Origin: Epichloe hybrida
Taxonomy: Eukaryota; Ascomycota; Sordariomycetes; Hypocreales; Clavicipitaceae
DNA: 64,000 bases
NCBI GenBank assembly: GCA_019022495.1
Contig: JAFEKR010000046.1
Location: 1-64,000, forward strand
Reading direction: 5' to 3'
Shown: piece by piece, positions 23,894-35,199 of the stretch
Position numbering within the stretch: position 1 is the stretch's first letter
Layout of the letters: every line of letters begins with the position of its first letter
The notes under the pieces: generated by a model
Databases searched by the model: none
Told to the model about the DNA's origin: nothing
Seen by the model: the letters and a program-made list of their open reading frames with translations, nothing else
Position numbers and translations under genes: made by a program

Positions 23894-25557
23894 CTATCCC
23901 AAAAGGTTCATGAACGGCTCTGGCCAACTTCCCAACACCAGAGGGCGATCGCTCAATCGCCCTCCCACGGGAGCCAGTAACTTGATTTTGCGCCTTTCCT
24001 CATCGACATCAGAAACGTAGACGAACCCCATCACGGTAGCTGCTCTGACCACTTCCGGTGCGTCTTTGAGGGAAGCATGCATGACGGCCAAGGTCCAATG
24101 CTGCACAAGTGACGATGGTTCGTCGCGAACAAGTTTACCCTGTTCGTATGCCGAATCTAGAAACGAACCTCTCGTTGTTAGCCACGGGCACTTTGAAATT
24201 CCACTGAACCCCAGTGAGCGTAGAGCACGTCAAGGCTGGCTTACAATCAGACGCCTTGTAGATGACAAGGGAATCAAAATCGACCTGCTGAATCTGCGGG
24301 CTAAGTGTCTTCCGAGCATCTCCAAAGAAGTACTCCTTAATAGCCTGCTCTCTAGAGCTCTCAAGAAACGCCTCACTTCGCTCAACGACCCCCTCTGAGC
24401 GATCGAGCCCAATGATATTGATCGGTTCGCCTAGGCTAGTTCGCTCACTAGCAAAACGCTTCGACAGCTCGGCGCTCATACTTGTAGAGCCAATGACGAC
24501 GATGATGTTGACTGTTTTCGACCTCGGCGGCACAGAATTAGGGACTCTTCTCGCGATTCAAAGTATATCTTGGCGGAAAACATACCAGATAGCTCATCGA
24601 CAACATGGGCCAATAAATCCATCCCAATCTCGCTCTTTTCATCGATGCCCATTGAGTCTACAATCGCGCCGGAGCTTCTGACCGCCTCATCTTGACTAAG
24701 CCGGCCGCTCACCGTGCTCGCAATCTTGCTGGTCAACTCTTTGTAGAACTCGGGATCGTTCTCTGGTGAGTTGTGCCCAAAGTAGTACACAAGGGGGAGC
24801 TTGACGGGCACCGTGCTCGGCCCACTCGTAGGCGTGCTCCCCCATCCGTCTACGGCCTCCGGGTCCATGACTGTTGCAAAGACACTAGCACTCAACGTGC
24901 CCGGCAAGCTCAGCATGCCCTCCTTTGGATCGGCGTTCACGACAATGGGCTCGTACCCCTGTCTCGTCGCGTAGCTCGTCAGCGTCTTTACCAGCGTGGT
25001 CTTCCCAACGACAGCCGGGCCAGTCACCAAGACCCTCGGCCCTTCGCGCATCTCCCTCGCGGCAGCGACGCGCATCTCCCCTAGTCGAGCATGCAAATTG
25101 ACATATGAAGTCGCGGGGTTCGCCTGGGGAGCAGCATACTCCGCAATCGAGTCATTGTCGGTTCGTCCCTCAACCTCAAGCTCACAGCCGTGCCATGTGA
25201 GGATTTTCGATTTCAACCCCGCAAACGAGTAGGCGTTCCGGAGAGCTAGCTCAATGCCATCCTTTTCAGCGGTTCCGGAGAGTACCTTGAGAATGAGGGC
25301 TCTACCGACGGGCACTTGGAAGCGCCATTCCCAACAAGGCTTGAGGATGATAGTTCGTGTCGAGGCGGTGACCGTCTGTCATCTTGTTAGGAAACGAGGA
25401 CGAAAAGTTGGATTATGGAACTTTTTGAAGTTTGGGGCGGGGAAGTCTGGTTGTTCTCCCGGGGTAGGGATAAGCGAATCGAGCTTCAGATGGGCCAGAT
25501 CGATCGAGGGGAAACTTTTACCTGCGCTGGGATCTGGCCTAGGCCTGGGATCGACAT
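23894..25557 (-). CDS. clp1: mRNA cleavage and polyadenylation factor Clp1
   Basis: Clp1 is a P-loop subunit of cleavage factor IA that bridges Pcf11 to the pre-mRNA 3'-end processing machinery. Four exons: 25522-25557 (MSIPGLGQIPAQ), 24586-25375, 24245-24511 and 23894-24156, with GT-AG introns of 146, 74 and 88 nt, giving 451 aa, the normal size. Landmarks are LKPCWEWRFQVP, LTWHGCELEVEG, the Walker A GPAVVGKTT (about 131-139), PGTLSASVFATVMD, VPVKLPLVYYFG, and in exon 3 ELSKRFASERTSLGEP and IKEYFFGDARKTLSPQ. The C-terminal domain ends MGFVYVSDVDEER and SWPEPFMNLLG. Presence of introns argues against a retrocopy. The gene sits between transposon remnants on its 3' side and the kinase gene upstream. 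Confidence 0.95.
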
Positions 25558-26098
25558 ATTTGGACTTTCATGGACGAGACCAGTTGGGGACCCGGTCGCG
25601 TTGCGAAGACGAGAAACGAGAGAGGCACGGGAGCTTCACAGGGCTTGCAAGTTGCAGCTCTTGGTGGAGAGCTTTATGTATGCGCAGCAGCAACTAAACC
25701 TAAAACAGACGAGGTGGCCCCGCACACGTTCTTATATGGGAAGGTACCTCTTTAATTTTATGCACACTTAGGACTCCTAGAATGCGCGTATATTGACAAT
25801 ACTGAGTATAGCCGCGCCGCGCCGGTTAATATTATGCATCAGGCTAGCTTATAAGCTGCCTAATGATAATGTTAAGCGTAAGCGTGAGGAACTTACGAAG
25901 AAAAGAGAGCGTAGTACGCGTGACAAAGGTCCCCTGGGTATCTCGCTATGTGAAAGTCGGACATGTCCTCGCTTCGTGTTGTTCATAAAACTGCAACAGC
26001 TATCCAGCTGTTGTCTCCAAAAAGGCTTTGCTTTTCCCTCATGTGGCGACGTAATCGAAAATGTGAAGTCATTAAAAGATCCATCGTCTTTGTTCTCT
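25558..26098. other. clp1 upstream / kinase 3' flank
   Basis: A 540-bp spacer between two minus-strand genes. It should hold the clp1 promoter and the 3' untranslated region of the kinase gene. Overlapping plus-strand ORFs are shadows. No separate feature is supported. Confidence 0.5.
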
Positions 26099-27328
26099 TT
26101 ACTCTTCCGCCATCTGATCAAAGATGTGCTTCAGATTTCTGACTCCAGTGAGAATATTTTCGTCGGGCCCTTGTCCTGGCGTCCACGAAGCGTGAGCAAA
26201 GTCGATAAGCTTCAAGCTATATATCTTGGGCACACTTGCTACGAGCTCGTCCAAATCACTATCATAAAGCTCTTCATCGTCATCGAGGCCAATGCCGCTA
26301 TCAATGCGCCTCGTAGTTTGCATGTAGGAAGCTCGCCTCTCCGCTTTTTCGAAAAAGGCTTCGTTCTCGTCAAAGGCTTTCTGAAGCGCATCGCCGTCGC
26401 CTTCGAAGACAAACAGAAGGGATGTGGAATACATGCGAGTCTCGTAGTTGGAAAGAACGTCGTGAACATTTTGAAGGTCTTTGGCGAATGCTGCGCAGAG
26501 TTTTTCACCCATGTCTTTGGTGATGTTGGCGCCTTTATTGAATACAAAACGCTTGAATTCCTCAATGACGTTGTCCTTGTTTACTGACACTCGACCGTAC
26601 TCCTTGTCGTAAATCTTGTATCCCTCGTCGTCCAACTCGGAGGCGTCTTCTGACCCGCGATAAACTCGCATGCCAGCGATGCGAAAGCCCAAACTGCCAT
26701 GTGTCGTCTCTGCGCTGATCCTGGTGAAACGATCCTTCTTTTGTTGTGGCGCATCGTCTGCCCAGAGGCGCATCCCGAGCTTTACATCGAGGATGTTGGC
26801 GCGTTGAAAGCCATGAGTGATATTCTCCAGAACGACGGCCTGGTCCGTCTTGATCTTCTTGCCCTTGGACGGAACCCACGCTGCTTCATCGGCGGGTGAA
26901 GCTCCAGCGAAGCCATTCGCATTCCGTTCCGTGACAGACGCAACAATGTGCTCCTTGGTTGTCTGGAGTGTACCGTCTTCCGAAATAACGCCGGCCAGTG
27001 CTTCGTCTAGGCCGCCACTCAAAGAGTCTGTCAGGGTCAAAGTACCCATGAAGAGAGGTATTATATCGTCCAAGTTGTACTTCGGTTTCTTTGAACGCTT
27101 CCCGTCTACCGGCTGAGAAACAGAATTATAAAAATCGATCTCAGTTTGTGTACAGGGTTTGATAAAAAACTCGCCATCTGCGTCGCACATGGTTCCAGCA
27201 CTGCGCAATCGCACGCCCGTTAGTAACATAAGACACAAGGTGACAGACTGAAGATATACTTACTGTCCGGCGACAGCATAGTTGTAGTCACGAAGATCCT
27301 CCGGGCGAGGGAGTTCTCTGGTCCCCAT
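26099..27328 (-). CDS. Inositol polyphosphate multikinase (Arg82/Ipk2 type)
   Basis: Enzymes of this family phosphorylate Ins(1,4,5)P3 to higher inositol phosphates; yeast Arg82 also works with the ArgR-Mcm1 transcription complex. Exons 27264-27328 and 26099-27200 join across a 63-nt GT-AG intron to give 388 aa, starting MGTRELPRPEDLRDYNYAVAGHAGTM. Motifs: GEFFIKPCTQTEIDFY, LENITHGF, the catalytic-loop motif ILDVKLGMRLW (about 158-168), the substrate-side segment SLLFVFEGD, and the metal-binding KLIDFAHASW with GPDENILTGVRNL near the end. This order matches the inositol polyphosphate kinase fold. Another open frame upstream lacks an ATG, so the start is chosen by the first ATG of the frame. 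The neighbouring Pmp3-type gene is divergent. Confidence 0.9.
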
Positions 27329-28419
27329 GGTGTTGAATGGCACAGCCGTCTGCTTCAACCAGCAGGCGGCGGCCTTGTCGAATCTTGGGAAATTTTGAAA
27401 CGTATGCAAAGAATATGAAAGTAGTGACGCTCAGTCCTTGCTGGACAAAGTCAGAGCAAATTCGTGAAGGAGGTGCGTGGCTGATTGGTCGAGATCTGGC
27501 GCCGTGGCAAAGACTCAAGGGGGAAGAGGCCAAAGATCGATGGCGTCGGGCGCGATGGCTCTACATGTATTGTGATGGTCTGATGACAAAGGAATAATGC
27601 ATGGACGGCGATAGTGTTCCTGAGTGGATCGGAAGGAATAAGCTCTAGGCGGTACGAGTTGAGATAAGTGAGGGCGGTGGAGGACAGGATTTTAAAGCCT
27701 AAAATCGCGACAGGCTGATGGTGAGGCAAACTGCAAAGGGAGTCACGACAAAAAAAAAAAACCAGCCACAAAGCGTTAGGCTCTGTTCAGGTAGTGTCCA
27801 GTGCCAACGTCCGTCCAGTCCAATGTACCCCGCGCGAAAACTGGGCGACTGGGGTACAAAGAAAGAAGTAACAAAGAGGTACATTAAGGACCAAGTGGGA
27901 TGGCCGAGAACAAGTGGCAGTGGCAGATGGAGGGACACGGCCGACGACAGACGTCATCGGCCCACCGGCCTGCACTGCCTGTTTGCCGCTGTGAACAACC
28001 AATCTCATGTCAAGCATGGACTACCCCGTATTACATATTAACCACAGATATCCAGCTCTCCGTCAGTGCCACTGTAAGGCGCTGTGCGTGTAGGTCGCGA
28101 TCATGGAGGCTGAGCAGGTGAGACAGCCTTGCATTTGTACGCAGGCGCAACCCGTTGCGCAGCGCGTGACGTTTCTGCGCCGGGGTGGGTCGGTGGCTGC
28201 AAGTCGTGACTCGTCACCAGCTATTAACTGCCCGCCCACTCCCAACTTCCAACTCTACTTCATCAATTCGACCCCCCTCAGCCACTCACTTCTCACGACA
28301 TTGGCGACATACCACGTCCCTGCCATTCGCAGCATCTGAATCCACTGCGTGTCGGCCCGCAGCGCTCATATCAATCCTCTGTTCTGTGACATCGCGTTCT
28401 TGTCGCAACCCCTCGCGCC
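27329..28419. other. Divergent intergenic region, kinase / Pmp3-type gene
   Basis: About 1.1 kb between two divergent starts, presumably containing both promoters. Short A homopolymers near 27750 and C-rich leader sequence near 28260. No ORF with recognisable features. Confidence 0.5.
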
Positions 28420-28966
28420 ATGTGCTCCGCAGACATCTTCCTCGGTGTTTTGGCCATCCTCTTCCCCCCGCTGCCCGGTACGTTTCCAGCCCGCCATCCA
28501 CGTCAACAACAAGCATCCCGCCCCCCCCCCCCCTCCCCCTGCGTGACGGTCGCTGGCTAACACTCCTGTGATGAAAAAAAAAGTATGGGTCAAATGCGGG
28601 ATTTGCAGCGCCGACTCCATCATCAACATTCTTCTCTGCTGTCTCGGCTTCCTCCCCGGCCTCTTCCACGCCTGGTATATCATCGCCAAGTTCCCCGAGC
28701 CACTGTACGAGTACGAGACGCTGCCTCAAGAGGGCGGCCGCGTCGCATACGTCTACGTGCAGTCGACTCATGGACCAAACTGCGGACCTCCCGCTCCTCA
28801 GGGCGGCATGAGCTACGGCACACAAGGTGGTCATGGGCAGGGTCATCAGCAGCAGTCGCAGGGCGGTGCTTCTGCTGCGGCTGGTGCCTCGAATGGACAG
28901 GGAGGTGTGCCGCCTTCGTACGCCGAGGTTGTCTCTGAGGACCGGGACTACAAAGTGCAGACGTAA
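28420..28966 (+). CDS. Pmp3/Sna3-family small membrane protein with PPxY tail
   Basis: Two exons, 28420-28477 and 28584-28966, separated by a GT-AG intron that contains a long C tract, encode 146 aa. The N-terminal half is a UPF0057/Pmp3 module: a first hydrophobic helix (DIFLGVLAILFPPLPV), a short Cys-containing loop (WVKCGICSADS) and a second helix (INILLCCLGFLPGLFHAWYI). Unlike minimal Pmp3 (about 55 aa) it has a long Gly/Gln-rich cytosolic tail ending in PPSYAEVV. PPSY (129-132) is a PPxY motif for WW domains of Rsp5/HulA-type ligases, as in yeast Sna3, which is sorted into multivesicular bodies. A role in membrane potential or vacuolar sorting is inferred from the family. Confidence 0.88.
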
Positions 28967-29336
28967 CCGTGATCGGGACGGGGCCATTTTTGGTACGGGC
29001 AACGTATACTTGTGGTTGCGACTGGCATTGATTGACTTGAATCATGCATGCGACGGAAGCACATTGCTGGGAATATGAGAGGGAACACTCGTCCTTGTTG
29101 ATATTTTTGTTATGGATGCAGGCATTGGGGCGGTTTCATAGAATTATGTTTTCATCACTGTTTGGGCTGCCGGAGTAAAGAGTCTGAATTTCTGCCTGTA
29201 TTCATCTAATAACTCGTGTGACGCAACGCCTAAGCTCGTGCGACTTCGTCAGTATACCCCGTTTCGCCCCGATTGTCAATTTTTTTTCTTTCGTGTGAAC
29301 TTCTCAAATCCATTCTGAAGATTACCGAATCCACAT
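28967..29336. other. Convergent 3' spacer
   Basis: 370 bp between the stop codons of the convergent Pmp3-type and arb1 genes, presumably both 3' untranslated regions. Nothing else is seen. Confidence 0.5.
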
Positions 29337-30774
29337 CTATTCAAGCTCGCGAGCGATATGTACGTCTTCTGCAGATGGGTCGTGGACAGATGGTGCCGCA
29401 CGGTCATTTTCTCTCGGAGGCTTGTAATGCTTCATCATTTGCTGTGGCAGAAACGTGTAGAATGACGGCACAAGTCTCGATATAGTCTTGACGAAACGAA
29501 TGCCAGTGTTCAATTCGATGACCTTCATTTCCATCCTCATGCCGGGTGTAATATTGGCAAGCATTCTGTCCTCGAGGTAAATCCAAAGTTGATCATTTTT
29601 CAAAAGTCTCGGCATTTCGGGCTGCTCCCACTCGTCTTCAATCACGGCAGTCTTGAAGAACAACTTGCCTACCGGCTCGACGGCGTGGCTGCTTCCTTCG
29701 ATGCAAAGGGCGGCAAACTTCTGGACAAGGCTGTCAGAGGGTCTCCGAGTTTCAGTGACTTGCACTGTCCAGGTCAACTCTTTCGCAGGCTCGAGATCCC
29801 CGTTGGAATAGTGATTGAGTGTCTCCATCTCACCACACAACGCACAGGTAGCTAAGAACACTGCCTTGGCATCAAAGTTCTCCGGTCGCGTGAATGACAA
29901 CAAAGACCAGTCGCCGGGTTCCATCGTAGAGAAGCACTCCGTAGCGGCCAGATTGAAATGGCCAGGCAAATCGTGGCTGAGCCGATTCAGCATGGGGCAT
30001 TCCTTTCTTGCTTGTTGGCACACGAGCAAAGCAGACTCAACATCGTCTTGGTATTCTGGACAGACGTCATGCTGAAGGACATATCTGAGAAAGTGTTCCA
30101 CAACGGCAATGGCTGTTTCGATTTTTTTCTTTTCAAAACCAGTCAACTGGCCGAGACTGATGGAGAAAAATCCAGCCGCCACGCCGGCAAAGTCTACCGA
30201 CCAGTGCTCTCTGTTTCCATTGTAGAACTGCTGGTTTGCAGAGGAGCCGCTGTGGACAGTATCTCTTGCGGTGGTGTCACGCCTCTCGGCTGGCGTGAGG
30301 TCCTTCAGATCTTTGTGATTCAGGCCTGAGAAGGAGTTCTGAGAGGTATCGATACCACCTAGGAACAGGTACTCGTTGAAGTAGACTGTCTGGTCACCTT
30401 GAAGGCGCCGTCTCGAACGAAATCTTTGAATGCAGGCCTGGATTCGCCTGTGCAGGATGTCAATGATATGCGAGGAAAACGACATTTGTAGGAGGTGCTG
30501 AATTACTCTTCAAATGGAACCTTGCTAGAAGGAGCGTCAGCCCGGGGAATAAAAAAATTATTAGAGGTCATACGCTGCATAAATTTCCACCTTTTCCTCG
30601 GCAGCTTCCACTGGTGTCATGGGCGGATCTGCGAAGAACTCTGATAGTTGAATTAGCATGAAAGTTCACCGTTTCGTGCAGATTCAACTAAATTAACGAA
30701 CCTTCAAAACCTGTGCCACGGTTTCGTGGCAAAGCGCAAGGGCCACGACTGGCCATGGACTTACGGGACGGCAT
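29337..30774 (-). CDS. arb1: Argonaute siRNA chaperone complex subunit Arb1
   Basis: In fission yeast Arb1, with Arb2 and Ago1, forms the ARC complex, which holds duplex siRNA and is needed for RNAi-directed heterochromatin. Four exons are read: 30702-30774, 30574-30640, 30507-30524 (18 nt) and 29337-30447, all with GT-AG introns (61, 49 and 59 nt), giving 422 aa. The joined N-terminus runs through RNRGTGFEEFFADPPMTPVE and EEKVEIYAAKVPFEERIQAC, the expected family signature. The long last exon has EYLFLGGIDTSQ, YNGNREHWSVDFAGVAAGFF, FLRYVLQHDVCPEYQDDVE, LPGHFNLAATECF and FYTFLPQQMMKHYKPPREN. An ATG at 30485 that opens a longer ORF lies inside intron 3. The N-terminus is short compared with some family members, so an additional 5' exon remains possible. 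Confidence 0.9.
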
Positions 30775-31271
30775 CTTGTTGAAATGTGAATAACACCACC
30801 CGAAGATGAGTAGAAGAAAACTGAAGCAGACACGGAGGGTAATCTTGAGCGTAACAGACTATTGCGTGACTCGGATCTGGCAAGTATCTGAGCAGGTGGT
30901 AGCAGACCCAGTTCGGTTGACTGGCAGTCCATGGCTGGCAGTCGACGACAGCTGTCAAGAATTCCCAAGATCAAACAAACAGTGAGCTCTGGCAAACGAT
31001 TTGAAGCACCAATAGGTCCGCTGAACTTTTACAAACAAAAACAATATGGCCGCGCCCCCCACCTCCCACAAGCAAACGGGAATAAACTTCCCACTAGACT
31101 AGCTAAATCAAGAGGGGTGGGTATACTTACTAGTCGTAGTGCCCCTGTACCCCCCCCTGCACTGCGACGCCATTGTCGCCCCACCTTTTTCACCTTTTCC
31201 CTCTTTTTCTTCCCAGCTAGATTCCTCTCCATCTCTCTCTTCTAGTTATCAATTGTCATCACATCTATCGT
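30775..31271. other. arb1 upstream region up to the Copia-A insertion
   Basis: Roughly 0.5 kb between the arb1 start codon and the first Copia-A LTR. It includes C-rich and CT-rich stretches (31050-31240). The right end (about 31255-31276) is similar to the start of the duplicated secreted-protein gene described elsewhere. Confidence 0.5.
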
Positions 31272-31276
31272 TGAAC

Positions 31277-32104
31277 TATTGAAATGTAGGGAGCTAGTTA
31301 CCAGCTGCCAGCTAGCAACAGCTGTACAAGTGCAAGCTCTACGGTCGGGGACCAATAGAGCCGCAACGTTAAATCAATTAACGCAACGCAACGGAAGGTT
31401 GTGGCAGTTATTAACTAATAGAATTTAATTTAGATCACTTTTATAATATCTTATAGAGCAATAGAATTGATTTTAGATACGTTGTACAGGCAATGCGGCT
31501 ATTAGTTGAGAGGACTAGCTATCTAGCTAGTTGAAAAGATCTTCTTCCTCTCATAGACCTACTAACCGTATCGGTAGATCCGGGCCGCCAACGGGGTCTT
31601 ACGGGCTACTTTTGATTTTCCGTAAAATTCATTTGTATGCAAAAATCAAAAAATCGACTTACTACCATACTAGCTAGTAACCCGTATGCACCAACTTTTA
31701 GTCTAAAAAATAACCTTACATAAAGAGAAAGCCCTATCTTTAAGCTTTAATTTGCTATATGTGAAACTTTTGTACGACCTCTAGATAAAGAGAAAATCGC
31801 TGTTAAAGATAGCTATAGGGTAAGTTATGTGTAGGGTAACCTGCTTACGTCACCCTAGCTTACGTTACCCTAGCTTACCTAATTACTAGTGGCGTGGTTG
31901 TAGCCACACTTGTAGCCACAACGCAATCGACTAATTAGTCATCCACACAGTCAGTCGCAGCTGTTAACAGCTGCGACGTAGCCATTGATAGCTGCCCTCG
32001 CGACCGTTAACAGCTGTAGTGCAGCTGTCAGACTTGCAAAGCAAGCTAGTAATAAGAAGGTTCTTTAACTAGAAAAGGGCTAAAAATAGGTCTTATTTTT
32101 AACA
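31277..32104 (-). repeat. Copia-A 3' LTR (left in plus coordinates)
   Basis: 828 bp, beginning TGTTAAAAATAAGACC and ending CATTTCAATA when read on the element strand. Same length as the partner LTR at 37921-38748. About 26 differences, all transitions by my count, or roughly 3 percent. Confidence 0.93.
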
Positions 32105-32114
32105 CCCCCTCTAC
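32105..32114 (-). promoter_or_regulatory. Copia-A polypurine tract
   Basis: On the element strand gtagaggggg directly precedes the 3' LTR start TGTTAAAA, the expected site for plus-strand DNA priming. Confidence 0.75.
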
Positions 32115-34927
32115 AAAAGAATTACATTTAAAGCAATTAGAAGTGTACAAAGAGACTATAGGGAAAAATCAACAACTTTTGATAATAACAGATAAAAGGG
32201 AAAAACAGGAAAATATGAAAAAAGCCCCCTTTTTGAATTCCTAGCTATTGTTAAATATAGCTCCCTTTTTGACGTTGTTTTTAGTTCCCTGTTGAAGGGA
32301 ATTAGTTGTTGGTTTAATAATTATTAAGCCCTAAAAGCTTAATAAAAGCCTGATAAAGAGGTCTAGAAAGAGGCTTCGTAAGACCATCTGTAGGCATTGA
32401 CTTCGTATCTAGATATTCGATCTTAGCTAAACCCTCTAAAACCTGTTGCCTAATATAGTTAAACTTTAGCAATGTATGCTTTGTACGACTATGTAAAGCA
32501 GGGTTATAAGCAGTAGTTATAGCGCCTTGATTATCGCAATATATCTGGATAGGGGGAGAAATAGGGGTTTTTAGCTCCTTAAATAAGCCCTGAAGCCACT
32601 GAAGCTCCCGGAAGGTCTCGCAGATAGCATCAGCTTCAGCTTCTAGTGTTGATAGAGCTATTGTACTAGCTTTCTTTGATTTCCAGCTAATAGGTCCGCC
32701 AGCTAGCTTGAATAGATAAGCATAAGTTGATTTTGAGGTCTTTTTATCCCCTGCAAAATCACTATCGCAATAACCTATTAGGCTTTTACTAACTAGACCT
32801 TTAGGGTCTCCCCTATAGATAATAGCAAGGAATCTAGTCCCTAATAGATACCTTAGCAGATTTTTAGCTGCTTTTAGATGTTCTATATAAGGGCTAGCTA
32901 GTGCAGTAGATAACCACTGTAGCGTAAAAGCTATATCAGGCCTTGTAAGCAACATTAGGTACATTATAGTCCCTATAATGCACTGATAAAGCTTGATTTC
33001 GCTAGCTATTAAAAGCTTAGTTGTCTGCGTAGCTAAAACGCCTGGCTGAAGAGGTATGCTAATAGGCTTACTATCTAGCATATTAAATCGTTTTAAGGCT
33101 TCTAATATATACTAAGATTGATGAATTTTCAGTATTCTATTAGGCCTATCTCGTACGATTTGAACCCCTAAGAAGAATTCAGCAGGCCCCCTATCTTCTA
33201 TTGGATAGACTTTATGAAGTTTCTTTTTAAGCCTTTGGATATAAGATAAATCCGGTCCAATTAGAAGACAGTCATCAACGTACGTGATGACGAAGGTTTT
33301 GGTTGAAGGATTGAAGAAAATAGCTAGGTCAGATATTAAAGGGTTAAATCCTAGGGATTTAAGCACTAATATTAGCGCTTGTTGCCATTCCCTTGAGCTT
33401 TGTTTTAGGCCGTATAAAGACTTCTGTAATAAAATTACTTAATCTTTAGAAGGTTTCTAGCCAAAACTTCTAGCTAATTTAGCTAGTTTAGGATTTGCCT
33501 CAAGGAATTCAATAAACCCTTCTGGAATAACTATATAAATCTGTTGTTGTAGCTTACTATTAAGAAAAGCTCCTATAAAATCGATTTGTTCGATTTCCCA
33601 GTTATTCCAAGCCGCTAGGGCTAGTAAAATCCTCTAGCTAGGGGGAATGCTTGTGGCAGCGAAGGTCTCTAGGTAATCTAGGCCTTCGATTTGCATAAAT
33701 CCCTTAGCAACGAGTCGAGCCTTATATTTTAAAGGATTATTTTCTTTATCCTTTTTAAGCTTATAAACAAGCCTATTCTTTAGTACTTTTCGGCCCTTAG
33801 GGATTTGATCTTTCCCTATAAATTTAAAAGTACTAGCCTTTAGAAGCTGTTCGTATTCCTTGTACGTGGCTTCTATCCATTTATCCCTTTCAGGGCTAGA
33901 TATAGCCTGCTTCCAGGTCTTAGGCTCGGGGCTAATAGGATTCTTTTCCTTTAGCTTCTCCCGTACCTTAAAGCAGATTTCTTTTATGAAATCTAGAGAA
34001 GAAGGGGAACTAATATTAACATCCATAGGGTCGATATTAGGGTCGAAATCAATAATTTTGTCAAAATCGAGGTCCGAAGTCGAAATCTGATTTCCTGGTT
34101 GAGTTATAGGCTGCGCCTGTATGGGATCCGCTGGAATTAAGCCTTTAGGGGGTTCTTCGGGGCCTATAGGTGTTTTTTCTTGACCTACAGGGATACCTAT
34201 GTTGTCTATAGGATAATCCTTTGAACCTTGGTCTAGATATTGTTGATTTTCATTTTCTAGATTATTTTCCCCCTCTAAAGGGTTATCCCCTATAGAAATC
34301 CTAGGTAAGCCTTTAGAAACAGGGCCTATAGGTTCTATAATCTTAATAAAGCTAGTCTTTGTAACTAGCCTTTTAGAGGGGATGTACACTAGGTAGGTGT
34401 TAGAACCTAGTGTAGCTAAAAGTCTTCCAGGGATAGTCCTAGCTGCTAACTTCTGGGCTTTAGGTCGTTTTTCCAGGGGGATTAGAATCTCACAGTGAGA
34501 TCCTATAGCTCTAATACTGCTAATATCAGTTGTATAAGGCTGATTTAGCTCCCTAGATAGCAGCTGTTCAGGGCTTTCATCTTTAGTGGTATTAGCAGTT
34601 ATATTAACTAGGTTAACAACTGCAGGTAATACAAAACACCATAAAAATAACGGTAATTTTGCCCACTGGATAGTAGCCCTTAATCGATCTAGAATAGTAC
34701 GAATTGAACGTTCTGCTAATCCATTTTGCTCATGGATATAGGGACTAGAAGTCGTAAATTTGATCCCTTTAGAATTCAACCAAGCTTGACAACTAGAATC
34801 GATTTCCTGGCCCCCATCGAAGTGAAGGTGCCTAGGATATTGACCTAGTTGATTTTTAAGCCCTCTGAAGAAGCCTTTGATAGCCTTATAAACAGTTGGG
34901 CCTTCCTTATTAGGTAATAAGATAACC

Positions 34928-34994
34928 TGTTAAAATATATAAGGCTTTGTAATCCTAGGTTCAGTCGGATCGGTCCACTCTTTTGATTTCAACA
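34928..34994 (+). repeat. Miniature element 5' LTR (67 bp)
   Basis: Identical to 35200-35266 base for base. Its first eight bases (tgttaaaa) and the last-bases pattern atttcaa-a are shared with the 828-bp Copia-A LTR, while the middle is unrelated. Confidence 0.93.
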
Positions 34995-35000
34995 GGTTAT

Positions 35001-35124
35001 GAGCCCGGTGGCGCAGTGGTTGTGGCTCACTGTAGCGTATTAGCCCGCCCACCACAGTGGAGCACTGCTCTGCGAGGCAAGGTTATGGGTTCGAACCCTG
35101 CCGAAAAAAAAAAAAAAAAAAAAA
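35001..35124 (+). ncRNA. tRNA-like Pol III unit inside the miniature element
   Basis: Box A TGGCGCAGTGG fits TRGCNNAGNNGG and box B GGTTCGAACCC fits GGTTCGANNCC, with starts 79 nt apart, wider than in an intronless tRNA but tolerated by TFIIIC. Acceptor and T stems do not pair well, so it is not a functional tRNA; a 21-A run follows. Transcription is possible but unproven. It may be a captured SINE. Confidence 0.5.
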
Positions 35125-35199
35125 CAACTAAAGAAATTCAATTGCTAGTATAAGCCTAACCTCCAATAGGGCACTTTGGATATACAATTCCAGGGGGAG

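Noticed and set aside
25254..25697. 147-codon plus-strand ORF
   Set aside because: Antisense to clp1 exons 1-2 and the upstream region, without recognisable features.
25793..26587. 264-codon plus-strand ORF
   Set aside because: Mostly antisense to the C-terminal part of the inositol polyphosphate multikinase.
29337..30485. arb1 as a single-exon gene starting at 30485
   Set aside because: The first ~17 residues would be translated intron; the conserved N-terminal signature appears only when three upstream exons are spliced on.
35001..35103. A functional tRNA gene
   Set aside because: Box A and box B are good, but the acceptor stem is absent, the T stem is poor and the boxes are too far apart for an intronless tRNA.
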